Both the position numbers and the translations under genes were made by a program. From the NCBI RefSeq assembly GCF_947487305.1, contig NZ_CANKWH010000015.1, positions 1 to 64,000 on the forward strand: DNA of 64,000 nt, given 5' to 3'. Below, in pieces: positions 41,872 through 51,268 of this stretch. Source of the stretch: an uncultured Paracoccus sp. Its GTDB lineage: Bacteria; Pseudomonadota; Alphaproteobacteria; Rhodobacterales; Rhodobacteraceae. How positions within the stretch are numbered: the stretch's first letter is position 1; each line of letters opens with the position of its first letter. Below the pieces are notes generated by a model. That model saw nothing but the letters and a program-made list of their open reading frames with translations, was not told where the DNA came from and ran no database searches.

Positions 41872-43710
41872 TCATGCCATGCCTGCGGGCAGCCATGCGG
41901 CGATGCGGGCCTCCTGGGCCTCGGTGATGCCATGGGCCTTGCGCGTCTCGGGCTTGCCGAACAGGGCTTCCAGCTTCGCGGCCTTCTCTGCCTTTTTCAT
42001 CTTGGCGAAACTGGTGGCAGTCGGGTGATCCTCGGTTAGGTCCAGCAGATCGCGCCAGAGTTCGTTGAGGTAGGGGCCTCCGACCCGGCCAAAGAAATTG
42101 GCGGCGGTCGGCGTCCAGACCTCGCGGATCGACGGGGCCGTCTCCTTGTCCACCAGTGCCATCAGCTCTTCCGACCCGCCGCGATAGAGGCTGGCCAGCA
42201 TCCGCACCAGTTCTCCGCGCACATGATCAGGGCCCTTCTTGCGCCACGCCCGGAAGGACTTGGCAAGGTCATTGCCATACATGTCCGTCGGTGCCTCGGT
42301 GGTCAGCCGATCATCGAGGACATAGCCCTCGGCCTCGGTCGTGGGCCAGTTCGGCACCTCGCTGGTCGAGAGGCCGAACGGGGTCCGCCATTGCAGGGCA
42401 TGGCTCAACTGGTAGGCCAGAAGGTCGATCAGCAGATCGGGATCGCGCAGCATGGCGTGCTGCCGCGCGCCCGCCGCCACTCGGTTCAGATCGTCGCGCA
42501 GCGCGTTGCTGATCGGGTCTTTCGGGGCGCTGTCCGCGCGGTCGGTGTTGCCACGCTGCGCGGCATGGCCGGTCAGAACCTCGGCGGCGATGGCGGCGTC
42601 CCGATCCTCGACCCGCACGAAGGCGGCCTGCACGGTCAGTTCGCCCTCGCGGTTCACGAAGATGAACAGACCGGCATGGGCCTTCTGATCCTCGGTGAAC
42701 GCGCCTTGCGCGAGGGTTTCAAGCGCCTCCAGTTCGGCCTGCCCGGCCTCGTCCAGCACCTCGGCCTCGGCCAGTTCGGCCAGTTCATCATAGCGCTCGG
42801 CTTCTTCCTCGGTCAGTTCGCCCTCCACCCGGTAGAGGCGATCCAGCTTCGAGGTGACCTCGTAGGGGATAGACTGATCCTCGGTCGTCTCGACCCATTT
42901 CCAGCCCTGGCCGATCAACTCGGCATCCATCGCCAGCTTTTCGGCGAAGAGCTGATCCAGCAGTGCCACATCTGCAAGAAAAACCTCATCCGCGAAGAGA
43001 TCGCGGGTGAGGGTGCCGCCTGCACCCTGATAGGCATCGAGGCCGACATAGATCGCGCGGCGGTCGGTCGATTGGATCGCCTCGGGTTGCAGGGCCTGCT
43101 TGATCCGCCATGCGGACACATCCTTGCCGCGCACCTCGGCCAGCACATCGAGCGCAAGGGCCTCGTCCTGCGCGACGGTGAAGCACCTGGCGATCTCAAG
43201 GGTGATCTCACCAGCTTTCAGCGCATCGAGGACCGGAGCGGGCAGGGCGGCCAGCGCCAGGCGGCGATAGACATGGGCCTCGCTCTGGCCGAAGACGCGG
43301 GCAATGGCGGGCACGTCGCTGCCGGTCCCGGCCATCCGGCCATAGGCGCGGATTTCATCGGCGGGGTGCAGGGCCTCGCGGGCGGTGTTCTCGATGCTGG
43401 CCCATGCGCGGGCCGTGGCCTCGTCGGGGGCGATCCGCACCGGGATTTCGGCCAGACCGGCCTCGGCCCGGTCTTCCGGCGAGAGATCGCTGATGGCGCG
43501 CAAGCGACGGCCACCGGCGACGATGCCGACGCGGTCTTCCGCGTCCAGATGCCCGGCGAGGTTCTGGATCAGACCGGCGGCGCGGATGCTCTGGGCCAGA
43601 AGGGTGATGCCGTCGGCGTCCACATCTTCGCGCGGGTTCATCGGCGACAGGTACAGCCGATCAAGCGGAAAATACTGGATCGGGGCCTGTTCAATGGCAC
43701 TCTGTTTCAT
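41872..43710 (-). CDS. ParB/KorB-like N-terminal domain protein (612 aa)
   Basis: A large ParB-superfamily protein. The N-terminus has the ParB core: YLSPMNPREDVD, LAQSIRAAGLIQNLAGH and the GGRRLRA box at residues 66-72, followed by ENTAREALHPADEIRAYGRM and an HTH (IARVFGQSEAHVYRRLALA). Residues about 250-612 are acidic and unlike partition ParB, ending with helices of unknown role. Such long ParB-like proteins are common in plasmid leading regions and need not act in partition. The gene is followed by a strong terminator. Confidence 0.85.
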   Translation of the reverse strand: MKQSAIEQAPIQYFPLDRLYLSPMNPREDVDADGITLLAQSIRAAGLIQNLAGHLDAEDRVGIVAGGRRLRAISDLSPEDRAEAGLAEIPVRIAPDEATARAWASIENTAREALHPADEIRAYGRMAGTGSDVPAIARVFGQSEAHVYRRLALAALPAPVLDALKAGEITLEIARCFTVAQDEALALDVLAEVRGKDVSAWRIKQALQPEAIQSTDRRAIYVGLDAYQGAGGTLTRDLFADEVFLADVALLDQLFAEKLAMDAELIGQGWKWVETTEDQSIPYEVTSKLDRLYRVEGELTEEEAERYDELAELAEAEVLDEAGQAELEALETLAQGAFTEDQKAHAGLFIFVNREGELTVQAAFVRVEDRDAAIAAEVLTGHAAQRGNTDRADSAPKDPISNALRDDLNRVAAGARQHAMLRDPDLLIDLLAYQLSHALQWRTPFGLSTSEVPNWPTTEAEGYVLDDRLTTEAPTDMYGNDLAKSFRAWRKKGPDHVRGELVRMLASLYRGGSEELMALVDKETAPSIREVWTPTAANFFGRVGGPYLNELWRDLLDLTEDHPTATSFAKMKKAEKAAKLEALFGKPETRKAHGITEAQEARIAAWLPAGMA

Positions 43711-43785
43711 GGGGTCATTCCTTGTTTGCGACAGTGGTTTTGTGGTATGGGTGCCCCACCCCCATGAGGGTGGGGCCGGACGGGC

Positions 43786-43905
43786 CTAGATGGCCCCGTG
43801 CTGGGTCAGGAAGGCGCGGCCGATTTTTGCGGAATGTCCGCCCTTCCTGATAAGCGCCCACGCCTCTGCGATGCGCTGTTCAAGCCAGTCGTTCGTTTCT
43901 CTCAC
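43786..43905 (-). CDS. Possible micro-protein (39 aa)
   Basis: The GTG 43905 frame gives a coherent helical peptide (ETNDWLEQRIAEAWALIRKG, ending TQHGAI). An AAAGGAGG site overlaps the start rather than preceding it at normal spacing, which weakens the call. It lies between the ParB-like gene and the DUF3768 gene on the same strand. Confidence 0.35.
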   Translation of the reverse strand: MRETNDWLEQRIAEAWALIRKGGHSAKIGRAFLTQHGAI

Positions 43906-44013
43906 CTCCTTTCGGCTGTCTGGTGGTTGGGGGGACGTTGGCCGCCCCTCCCCATGAGCCCGCAGGGCAGCCTCGGCCTCGGCCCGACCGGAGCAATCGG
44001 GCCGATCCCGGTG

Positions 44014-44493
44014 TCAGTAGTCAGACGGGAACATGATGGTCAGGACGCGGCGCGTGACCTTCGGGTCGGCGGGGTCGGGCGAGCCGTATGCAAGCTCCGT
44101 GTCGTATAGGTCGATCTTCCAGTAGAGCCGGACCTCGCCCTCGCCTTCGGCCACGGTGACGATGCCGAAATCATGGGTGCGGCAGGGGTCGTTATCCCCG
44201 GTGAACCCGGAAAACTGCATGACCGCGACCATGATCGCCACTTGTGCCTCACAGGGCAGGGCGGCCACGCCGCGCGTCATGACGATCCGGCCCGGGATGG
44301 TGAAATCAGCGCCCCAGGTGCTGCGGAAACGGTCGTTCTGCGCGGCGATCTTCACCGCCTCGGCGGTCGGAAAGCCGTGATCGGGTGCCGGGGCCTCGCA
44401 TTGCGGGCAATGGCTCGGGTTGGTCAGCGCGCTGATGGTCGCGCCGCAGGCGGTGCAGACAAAATCGACGGCAAATGTATCGGCTGCCAGCAT
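44014..44493 (-). CDS. DUF3768 domain protein with N-terminal zinc ribbon
   Basis: A 159-residue protein. N-terminal zinc ribbon: FVCTACGATIS then SHCPQCEAP. The C-terminal part has the DUF3768 hallmarks DNDPCRTHDFG, YWKIDLYDTELAYGSPDPAD and TRRVLTIMFPSDY, a family frequent on alphaproteobacterial plasmids with unknown function. ATG 44493 directly follows leader repeat R3 on the minus strand. Confidence 0.85.
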   Translation of the reverse strand: MLAADTFAVDFVCTACGATISALTNPSHCPQCEAPAPDHGFPTAEAVKIAAQNDRFRSTWGADFTIPGRIVMTRGVAALPCEAQVAIMVAVMQFSGFTGDNDPCRTHDFGIVTVAEGEGEVRLYWKIDLYDTELAYGSPDPADPKVTRRVLTIMFPSDY

Positions 44494-44500
44494 GGCAACA

Positions 44501-45115
44501 GTCCTTTCATGCGACGGGCGGCGGGGTCTTTGCCCCTTTCCGCCGATGGGCGGACCTTCCTGTTCTGTTTTCTGAAAGGCCCATGCCTTTCGGAAAGCAG
44601 AGCGGGAAGGGCGCAGCCCTGCCCGCGGCCCTGGGGCTGACTGTCATGGCTCGGGAAGGCGGGGTGGTGCGGCCCGCAGCCGCAGGCGAGGACACGGCCC
44701 GCCTGGACGACGCTGCGCGGCACGCGCGGCGCTCGGCCATTGACCGGCAGACGCAGGGATGCGTGGCGGACAAGACAAACAGGAAAGTCATCGGGATGGG
44801 GGTGAGCCGGGCCTGCCCGGTCGAGCCCCCGGCCCGGCCAAAGATCATCCTGGGCCGCGCGCCTGCGTGGGCCGCTCCGGGATCTTCTTCAGCGGATGAC
44901 ATCCGGGCAGGGGTTCCCACAGGCTGACGCTCGATCCGTGTCGTCTCGCTGTCAGCCTGCCCTGGCCCTCGGCACCGCCTCGGGCTGGACAACCTGGTGG
45001 CGCAGCCTTCCCCGCGACAGGGATTGATACCCGAAGGGCCGAGACGCGCGCCCCGCGCGGCTCGGGCGCAGTGAAAGCCCGGCCCCGGCACAGCCGGGGG
45101 TCGCCAACAGGGCTA
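44501..45115 (-). repeat. Structured leader repeat, copy R3
   Basis: A full-length copy, nearly identical to R4 over about 615 bases and to R1 over its first part. It contains the mini-hairpin, the long hairpin (about 44557-44614), the conserved GCGGCCCGCAGCCGCAGGCG core, and the distal CAGGCTGAC/GTCAGCCTG stem. It ends after GGGTCGCCAACAGGGCTA. It precedes the start at 44493. Confidence 0.85.
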
Positions 45116-45232
45116 GTCGATCAGCCCAAACTCAGGCAGGCGGTGCCAACCGGGCCGTTACGACCCGTGCGAGTCCGGTGAAGACTCGCCATGTCGCGGT
45201 TCTGCCCATTATTCGTGATCTGATTGGCTGTC

Positions 45233-47965
45233 CTATGGAAATCCAACGAGGGACTTCGCCAGACGCTGTGTTGCTCCGGACGTTAGATCCTCCAAAGCAG
45301 AATCTAGGTCCAATCGAGGGGGCCATGCCTGCGCATTAAGCAACTGACGCTTCGGCCAGGATGATCGCTCCCGAAGAGGGGAACAGGTTGTCCGATGCAC
45401 AATGTCGATGGCCTTGAGGCGAGCTTCCGAAGAATTCACCGGTACGGATCCCAACAGCATGTTAACGTAGTCATCGTGGCTGGAAGGAGCTGGCGTTCCT
45501 AATGCATACTCCTCTTCGGCAAATTTACTGCAGCAAATAAAGGGCACACCCATCAGCGCGAGCTCAATAGCGGATGTTCCCGACCACATGACAACCAGGT
45601 CTGCGTTCAACACCGCATCGTGGAAATCTGCAGCATAGGGAAGCACCTCGATGTTATCAGGCCGATCATCCGGTAACAGATCAACAAATTTTTCCGAGAC
45701 ATAAAAGCCGATCTTGGGGTTCAGTTCGGCTGGATGTTGCTTGACAACAACCTCTACCGTCCCTCCTGCCTTTCTCGCGATTTCAGCGGTGTCCCTCACC
45801 CAATGCGCTATGTCCTGATGCACAAACCCGCTGTCCTGTGGAATTGACAAATCTGGAAGAACGGTACCAAGCATCACGATCTTCCGAGGCCGGTTGGGAT
45901 CACGCTGCCGGACAGTCGCATTATTCGCACGCGTGTCAACTTTATTTACATAAGCGGCAACAGCATCGTTGATCTTCAGATACTCAGCCTCAGTTTCGAA
46001 CAGGGTTGTAACGCAGTCCTCTTTTCTTGGACGGAACCCCAAAGGAAGATTCGGTGTATCTGTCACATCAGTAACGCTGTGGTAAGATGCTATAGGGTTA
46101 CTGCCCTCCGGGTCGATCTCCCACTTCCTATCAAACCCCTCAAAGCCGTTCGATGCATGTACTATTCGGACATTAGGAAGTTTGGTTTCAGCTATCAAAT
46201 TCCGGAAAGCATACCCCACACCAAATTGCAGACCAATTACCACAAACCGATATTCTCTATCTGGCTCCAGGTTGTTAACAAACTCGCCAAACAACTCGTG
46301 AATACTCTGAAACATCGTCAAATGTCGCCGAAGCTGCTGTCGGACGGCTGCATCATCATAATTGAGCCTAAACCTGCGGAATATGATCCCCAGCGAATTG
46401 TGAATTCCATAGAAATAATTTACGCCACGGAATGATATATATTTATTATAGGGATCAATAATCCACTCGCTCGAAACGGAATGAGATGGGGCATTCTTTC
46501 TGAAATAATATGGAGGAATTAAAGCATCACGCAAAATTTCAGCAGCGGGCGATAGATTCGGCGAGCTAGGATAGAGCCCGTTGACACAGCTAACAATCTC
46601 TGCACCGAATGCGTGTCGGGCCTTTTCAAGTGGCACGACAGGTAGCTGAGACAAGAAGTGCAGATGGTTAGGAACTAAGATAAGCGTTGTCTTCTGGGGA
46701 ACGGTCACTAGTGATACCTTGCTCCCGCTGGCCTCCCTAAAATCAGACAATTCCTTCAGGAACCTTGCCTCTTGGGTGGTTCGGATAAGCCCATATAGAA
46801 TGCGAGCATCGACGCCCATCGGTGGCGTGATCGGGCGTCCAAGAAGGCGCTTGGCGATATTCTTTATTTCCCGTCTTGGGCTACTCTGGATGGCAGGTAC
46901 TGTAGCTGCCCATGCTCCTAATGGACGAAGAGCGAAGTTCAAGGCATTCTCAAACTGGCCAAATGCCAGGTGAAACTTGGCTTGTAGATATCTCGCATTC
47001 ACTGAGGCGGGATAGGGTTCCCAACATTCGATCCATCGGCGCGCACGTTCTGCGTCCCCGAACCGGGTCGCCATGGCTAGGTATTGATATGAGGAAGGTA
47101 ACAGCTCACCAATCGAAAAGAAGGCATGCTCTGCTGCAAGCAGGATATGTTGATCTAAACTGGTCTCGTGTGCCCAGGTTAGATCATTGATAAGACGATT
47201 TAGGTTATTCTGGGTCGGAATTAATGCTGCTTTCCTATCGAGAGCTGAAAGGTATGAAACAGCAGCATCATGGTGGCCCGCAAAAACATTCAGCCGGAAA
47301 ACGATATGGGCCGGCCAGGGGCCAGTAGTCAGGGCCCTAGTCGCTGCGGATCGTGCTATATCACGCAACTTCTGAATAGCAGATAGATCAACACTAACCC
47401 TAGGAGATGTAAAGCACTTGCGCAGAATGTTCTGGGTGAATGATTCGGCGTTCAGACCCTTCAGTCCCACGTCATCCAGCCTCTCGAGAAAGTCTATAAG
47501 GACCTCAGCCGCCTGCGGTTGATGCTCTGTGTTGAGTAAATTGGGGGCTAAGGCTTGCACCCACCCAGCCAGCGTTCGATAACTGGCTGCGTCGGTTGGA
47601 CGTTGTGCCTGAAGATATTCCAGTGACTCCGAGGCACCCTCGTAAGATAGAGCGTTTGCCTCTCGAAACTCTTCAAAAAGAGAAATATCCAGAGACCCAG
47701 AGGCTTGCTGAACGGCAGCGGTAGGCACGGCAAGAGCCCGCGGGTTAAGAAGGTGCAGCAATGATTGAACTGCGGTCTGAGCTTGCCCCGACGACACCAA
47801 CGCCTGAACTGACAATACCAGCAGTCTGGGATTCGTCAGCGCTTCCCCATTCAGAAGGGCATTCTTGATTTCGTCGCCCTGAGGTTCACTGAGGCGAAAC
47901 GATGTCTCCTCTTGGGCGCTGATAGACCGCCGTACAGCATCTATCGTTGTGGGCGAAAGTTTCAT
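45233..47965 (-). CDS. Large glycan-synthesis-like protein (capsule/GT-B type C-terminus)
   Basis: A 910-residue protein from ATG 47965. The N-terminal half is helical and repeat-like (PRALAVPTAAVQQASGSLDI; probably TPR-like or scaffold). From about residue 430 comes a Rossmann-type region (TTLILVPNHLHFLSQLP), and later VEVVVKQHPAELN and ADLVVMWSGTSAIELALMGV, motifs typical of capsule-synthesis and nucleotide-sugar-dependent enzymes. It has no signal peptide. GC content is well below the plasmid backbone, so it is acquired cargo next to a resolvase. Substrate unknown. Confidence 0.6.
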   Translation of the reverse strand: MKLSPTTIDAVRRSISAQEETSFRLSEPQGDEIKNALLNGEALTNPRLLVLSVQALVSSGQAQTAVQSLLHLLNPRALAVPTAAVQQASGSLDISLFEEFREANALSYEGASESLEYLQAQRPTDAASYRTLAGWVQALAPNLLNTEHQPQAAEVLIDFLERLDDVGLKGLNAESFTQNILRKCFTSPRVSVDLSAIQKLRDIARSAATRALTTGPWPAHIVFRLNVFAGHHDAAVSYLSALDRKAALIPTQNNLNRLINDLTWAHETSLDQHILLAAEHAFFSIGELLPSSYQYLAMATRFGDAERARRWIECWEPYPASVNARYLQAKFHLAFGQFENALNFALRPLGAWAATVPAIQSSPRREIKNIAKRLLGRPITPPMGVDARILYGLIRTTQEARFLKELSDFREASGSKVSLVTVPQKTTLILVPNHLHFLSQLPVVPLEKARHAFGAEIVSCVNGLYPSSPNLSPAAEILRDALIPPYYFRKNAPSHSVSSEWIIDPYNKYISFRGVNYFYGIHNSLGIIFRRFRLNYDDAAVRQQLRRHLTMFQSIHELFGEFVNNLEPDREYRFVVIGLQFGVGYAFRNLIAETKLPNVRIVHASNGFEGFDRKWEIDPEGSNPIASYHSVTDVTDTPNLPLGFRPRKEDCVTTLFETEAEYLKINDAVAAYVNKVDTRANNATVRQRDPNRPRKIVMLGTVLPDLSIPQDSGFVHQDIAHWVRDTAEIARKAGGTVEVVVKQHPAELNPKIGFYVSEKFVDLLPDDRPDNIEVLPYAADFHDAVLNADLVVMWSGTSAIELALMGVPFICCSKFAEEEYALGTPAPSSHDDYVNMLLGSVPVNSSEARLKAIDIVHRTTCSPLRERSSWPKRQLLNAQAWPPRLDLDSALEDLTSGATQRLAKSLVGFP

Positions 47966-48000
47966 ATTTGCTTACCTTGCAAATGTTTTGCTGGGAAATT

Positions 48001-48336
48001 ATGCTTCATCTCTATCGAAACGACATTCAACTCTGGGGATTCAGCATGCTGCTCACGGCTATTTTTATAGTTGTTGGATTCCTCGTCGCCTACTCTTCTC
48101 TATCTTTTTGGCAGTAGGCGATTACCTCAAGGTTCGAGGGGCTGGCGCCAGAGGTAGGCTTGACGCTCTCTATCCTCGTGACTGTCATATTTGCAAGTGT
48201 GGCAGCTGGCTCTAGTTGGATCCACGCGCTTGCCTCCATCATTATTCCTTGGGGAGTGGCTATCGCGATTCGTCCTCGAAGTGAGGGAGACTGGCTGGAT
48301 CGTTACAAGCAGTGGGGTCGACCTGACCGGGAGTGA
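48001..48336 (+). pseudogene. Small membrane protein gene split by an in-frame TAG
   Basis: ATG 48001 opens a frame giving MLHLYRNDIQLWGFSMLLTA and a membrane helix, then meets TAG at 48115-48117. The same frame continues for 72 codons as ITSRFEGLAPEVGLTLSILV, with two more hydrophobic helices and a polar tail (GDWLDRYKQWGRPDRE), to TGA 48336. The whole would be a 111-residue three-helix protein. A single amber mutation is the simplest explanation. It is divergent from the glycan-type gene, 35 bases away. Confidence 0.5.
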
Positions 48337-48463
48337 GGCGGGAACTGTGTGTTGCGCCGGGAACATTCTAGATGCGGCGTGGGCATGACTTTGAAAATTC
48401 TGCTTTCTGCGCTTCTCGGACATTTGTCTCTCGCGCAGCATCGGTCAAGTGGGCTCGAACCGG

Positions 48464-49057
48464 TCATCCTGCCGCGCTGGCCTCGGGGACCTGGCGGCTC
48501 AGGGTCCGGTAGACGGTCGGCCGCGAGATCGAGAACACCTCGGCAAGGTCGCTGACCGAATAGTCGCTCGTGTCATACATCCGTCGCAGCTCCTTTTGCT
48601 GGCGATCGGAGAGTTTGGGCTTCTTGCCGCGCAACTTTCCCCTGGAGCGGGCGAGCGCCATACCCTCGCGCGTGCGCATCCGGATCAGGTCCGCCTCGAA
48701 CTCGGCGAAGGTGGCGAGGATGTTGAAGAACAGCTTGCCCATGGGGTCGGTCGGATCATGGAGCGAGGTGCCAAGCTGAAGCTTGATCCCACGCGCAGCC
48801 AGCTTGTCGGCAATGTCACGGGCGTCGGGGACAGAACGAGCGAGCCGGTCCAGCTTCGGCACGACCAGCGTATCTCCTCCCCGTAAGGCTGCAAGCGCCT
48901 GATCGAGACCAGGCCGGGCGCGGTTCGTGCCGGTAAAGCCGTGGTCGGTGTAGATGCGATCGGGGGCAACCCCGAAGCTGGCGAGGATGCCCTTCTGCGC
49001 AGCAAGGTCCTGTTTGTCGGTGGAACAGCGGGCGTAGCCGATCAGGATATGTGTCAT
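48464..49057 (-). CDS. Serine resolvase/invertase
   Basis: A 197-residue site-specific recombinase. ATG 49057 gives MTHILIGYARCSTDKQ with catalytic Ser12. Further motifs are DHGFTGTNRARPGLD, LVVPKLDRLARSVPDA and FFNILATFAEFEADLI (E helix), plus a C-terminal HTH (SVSDLAEVFSISRPTVYRTL). It is the type found in Tn3-like transposons and on plasmids for multimer resolution. No tnpA of Tn3 type is in the window, so it is a remnant or a stand-alone resolution system. Confidence 0.9.
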   Translation of the reverse strand: MTHILIGYARCSTDKQDLAAQKGILASFGVAPDRIYTDHGFTGTNRARPGLDQALAALRGGDTLVVPKLDRLARSVPDARDIADKLAARGIKLQLGTSLHDPTDPMGKLFFNILATFAEFEADLIRMRTREGMALARSRGKLRGKKPKLSDRQQKELRRMYDTSDYSVSDLAEVFSISRPTVYRTLSRQVPEASAAG

Positions 49058-49081
49058 GTCCTGATCCGTAACAGTAGGCAC

Positions 49082-49510
49082 CCCTTCATTGCAAAAAATA
49101 TCGGACCATTCATCTGAGATTTTGTCCTACCAGCATTTGCTGGCCTTCAGCGCGCCTGTACAGGGGCAAGCTGGCCGTCCTCTCAACGATCCCCTTGCGG
49201 ACAGGCTAGAGAAGCACAGTGGAAGCGAAGCGCCAGTCCGCTGTTCTGCGGCCTCATCTGGAAGAGGGCATCTCTCTGGCCGCCGGCGCCCAACGGTGGC
49301 TGTCGTATTACCAAGGGGTCAAATCGACGCGAAGAGCCCACTTTGACCGATGCTGCGTAAAGGATGTATCGCTGCTTTCGAGGGCGGTAGAAAACCTGCT
49401 TGATCGCAGCCGCGATGCGGAGGGAAAGCAGCGCCGAGTTGTCGGAACGCGTGAACCAAAAGGCGATCTAATCGAACGATTCAGCGCTTCACCCCGTCTG
49501 CGGCTGCCTC
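49082..49510. other. Intergenic region with transposase debris
   Basis: About 430 bases between the resolvase and the mer operon end. It may include the res site next to the resolvase start (AT-rich near 49089-49130). Part of it (49219-49320) reads like a broken transposase N-terminus, annotated separately. Nothing else is supported. Confidence 0.4.
49219..49320 (+). pseudogene. Fragment resembling a transposase/integrase N-terminus
   Basis: The frame reads MEAKRQSAVLRPHLEEGISL, then AAGAQRWLSYYQG, reminiscent of helix-turn-helix N-termini of DDE-type transposases (long helix, short loop, QRWL recognition helix). The expected residues between AAG and QRWL seem deleted, and the following sequence is unrelated. 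Low confidence. Confidence 0.3.
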
Positions 49511-49849
49511 TCAAATACTGCGCGGTGCCCAGAGAATAATACCCGCACCGACAAGGCAAATGACCGCTCCAACTACATCCCATTGATCCGGGCGATGCCC
49601 TTCTACGCCCCATAGCCACAGCAGGGACGATACGATGTAAACGCCACCGTAGACTGCATAGGCGCGGCCCGCCTGTTCGGCGGGGCTGAGCGCCATTAGC
49701 CAGGCGAAAGCGGCAAGGGACAGCATGCCCGGTGCCAACCAAAACACGCTCTTGTCCAGCCGGAACCAGGCCCAGAAAGCAAAGCATCCGGCAATTTCGG
49801 CCAGCGCAGCGGCGAAGTAGATAAGAACCGTCTTCATCGGGCCAGACAT
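49511..49849 (-). CDS. YnfA/UPF0060-family small membrane protein
   Basis: A 112-residue protein (108 if it starts at ATG 49837) with four hydrophobic helices ([75 protein letters not shown]). Sequence, length and topology match the YnfA (UPF0060) family of small-multidrug-resistance-like proteins. GGAAC precedes ATG 49849. It is the distal gene of the mer operon, where related proteins are sometimes found. Confidence 0.85.
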   Translation of the reverse strand: MSGPMKTVLIYFAAALAEIAGCFAFWAWFRLDKSVFWLAPGMLSLAAFAWLMALSPAEQAGRAYAVYGGVYIVSSLLWLWGVEGHRPDQWDVVGAVICLVGAGIILWAPRSI

Positions 49850-49893
49850 ACGTTCCGAGGAGGATCGGGTCTATTGCGAAAAATCTTTCAAAT

Positions 49894-51246
49894 TCAGAGA
49901 AGCGAGCCCAAATCCGATCCAACACTTGGATAGGCCGCCGTCATCGACTTAAGTTGCTTGGCCGCCAGGCCCAGCTTGATTGCCAGCCCGAAGAAATTGA
50001 TCAGTTCGCCGTATTCCGGGCCGAACAGGTGCGCGCCGAGGATCTTGCCGTTCGACTTGTCCACGAGGACCTTCGCGGCAGCAGAGGTCTCGCCGATCCG
50101 GTAGTTCGAATACCAATCGCCAGTGTCGGTGAACCGAACATCGACATCATACCCGGCGTCCCTTGCCTCACTTTCCAACATGCCGACACGCGCCACTTCC
50201 GGGACTGTGAAGACGGCTGTAGGAATACCGGCATAATCCGGTGCGGTCTGAGTGTCTTTGAGCATGTTGGAGGCCGCGACCTTCCCTTCGATCACTGCGA
50301 CTGGCGTCAGCGGCATGCCATCGGTGTCGGCGGAATCTCCGGCGGCAAAGACCGCGCTGTTTGTCGTGCTTTGCAGATGCGGGGCTACAACGATGCCCTT
50401 GTCGCTGTAATCAACACCAGCCGCCTCAAGATTCAGATCGGCCAGGGCTGCCACACGGCCCGCGCCATGCACGACCAGATCGGTTTCGATTGTTCGGGTT
50501 TCATCGCCCGACTTCACCTCGACAGTGAATGCTCTACTGGCTTCCGAGACCGACACGATTTCGGTTTCGCGCATCAGGTCCACGCCGATACCGCCGCTGC
50601 GGTCGATCAGCATTTCGACCAGATCGGGATCGAAGCCGCGTAAGGGCCGGGCGCCACGATCCACGATGATCGGGTTGGCTCCGGCCCGTGCGGCGATATG
50701 CGCAAACTCGAAGGACACGAAGCCGCCACCGATAAAAAGAACCCGATTGGGAAGGGCCTCCAGGTTGAGGAAATCCGTGCTGTCGATCACGAGATCGGCC
50801 CCTGTGAAGCTCAGCGGCCTGGGCATGGCACCGGCGGCCACGAGGAACCGTTCCGACTGATATGCCGTTCCATCGACCTCCAGCGTGTTGCTTCCCGTGA
50901 ACCGCGCGGCTCCATGCAGGGTTTCGACGCCGTTGCCCGACAGGCCCTTTTCCATCTTGTCCGGCACGGGATCGGTGAAGCCACGCTTGTGTGCCATCAG
51001 ATCGGCCCAGTTGATCGACAGATCACCGGGATCGATCCCCTTGCCCTGCATGAGCCGTGCCGCGTCCATGATTTCCGCACCGCGCCGCAGGATTTTCTTT
51101 GGATCGCAGCCGCGCAATGCGCAGGTGCCGCCGTAGGGCAGCGCATCGACAATGGCGACACGCCATCCTGCCGCGCCACATTTGTTGGCCGCGGCCACGC
51201 CCGCCATGCCCGCCCCGATGACGATCAGGTCGTAGTCTTCATTCAT
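49894..51246 (-). CDS. FAD/NAD(P) disulfide oxidoreductase of the mer operon
   Basis: A 450-residue class I flavin disulfide reductase. FAD motif LIVIGAGMAGVAAANKC, redox-active pair in GGTCALRGCDPKK (Cys-x4-Cys), second Rossmann motif VLFIGGGFVSFEFAHIA, and a dimerisation domain ending MTAAYPSVGSDLG. It resembles glutathione reductase or MerA without the C-terminal CC pair, so it probably regenerates thiols rather than reducing Hg(II) itself (inference). It lies 22 bases after merA and is co-transcribed. Confidence 0.85.
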   Translation of the reverse strand: MNEDYDLIVIGAGMAGVAAANKCGAAGWRVAIVDALPYGGTCALRGCDPKKILRRGAEIMDAARLMQGKGIDPGDLSINWADLMAHKRGFTDPVPDKMEKGLSGNGVETLHGAARFTGSNTLEVDGTAYQSERFLVAAGAMPRPLSFTGADLVIDSTDFLNLEALPNRVLFIGGGFVSFEFAHIAARAGANPIIVDRGARPLRGFDPDLVEMLIDRSGGIGVDLMRETEIVSVSEASRAFTVEVKSGDETRTIETDLVVHGAGRVAALADLNLEAAGVDYSDKGIVVAPHLQSTTNSAVFAAGDSADTDGMPLTPVAVIEGKVAASNMLKDTQTAPDYAGIPTAVFTVPEVARVGMLESEARDAGYDVDVRFTDTGDWYSNYRIGETSAAAKVLVDKSNGKILGAHLFGPEYGELINFFGLAIKLGLAAKQLKSMTAAYPSVGSDLGSLL

Positions 51247-51268
51247 TCTCCGGTCCTTGTCCTGATCT

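Noticed and set aside
42223-43767. Long plus-strand open frame opposite the ParB-like gene
   Set aside because: The minus strand encodes recognisable ParB motifs; the plus frame is a GC-bias shadow.
49894-51246. Second mercuric reductase
   Set aside because: The C-terminal CC pair needed for Hg(II) reduction is absent, so it was called a generic disulfide oxidoreductase.
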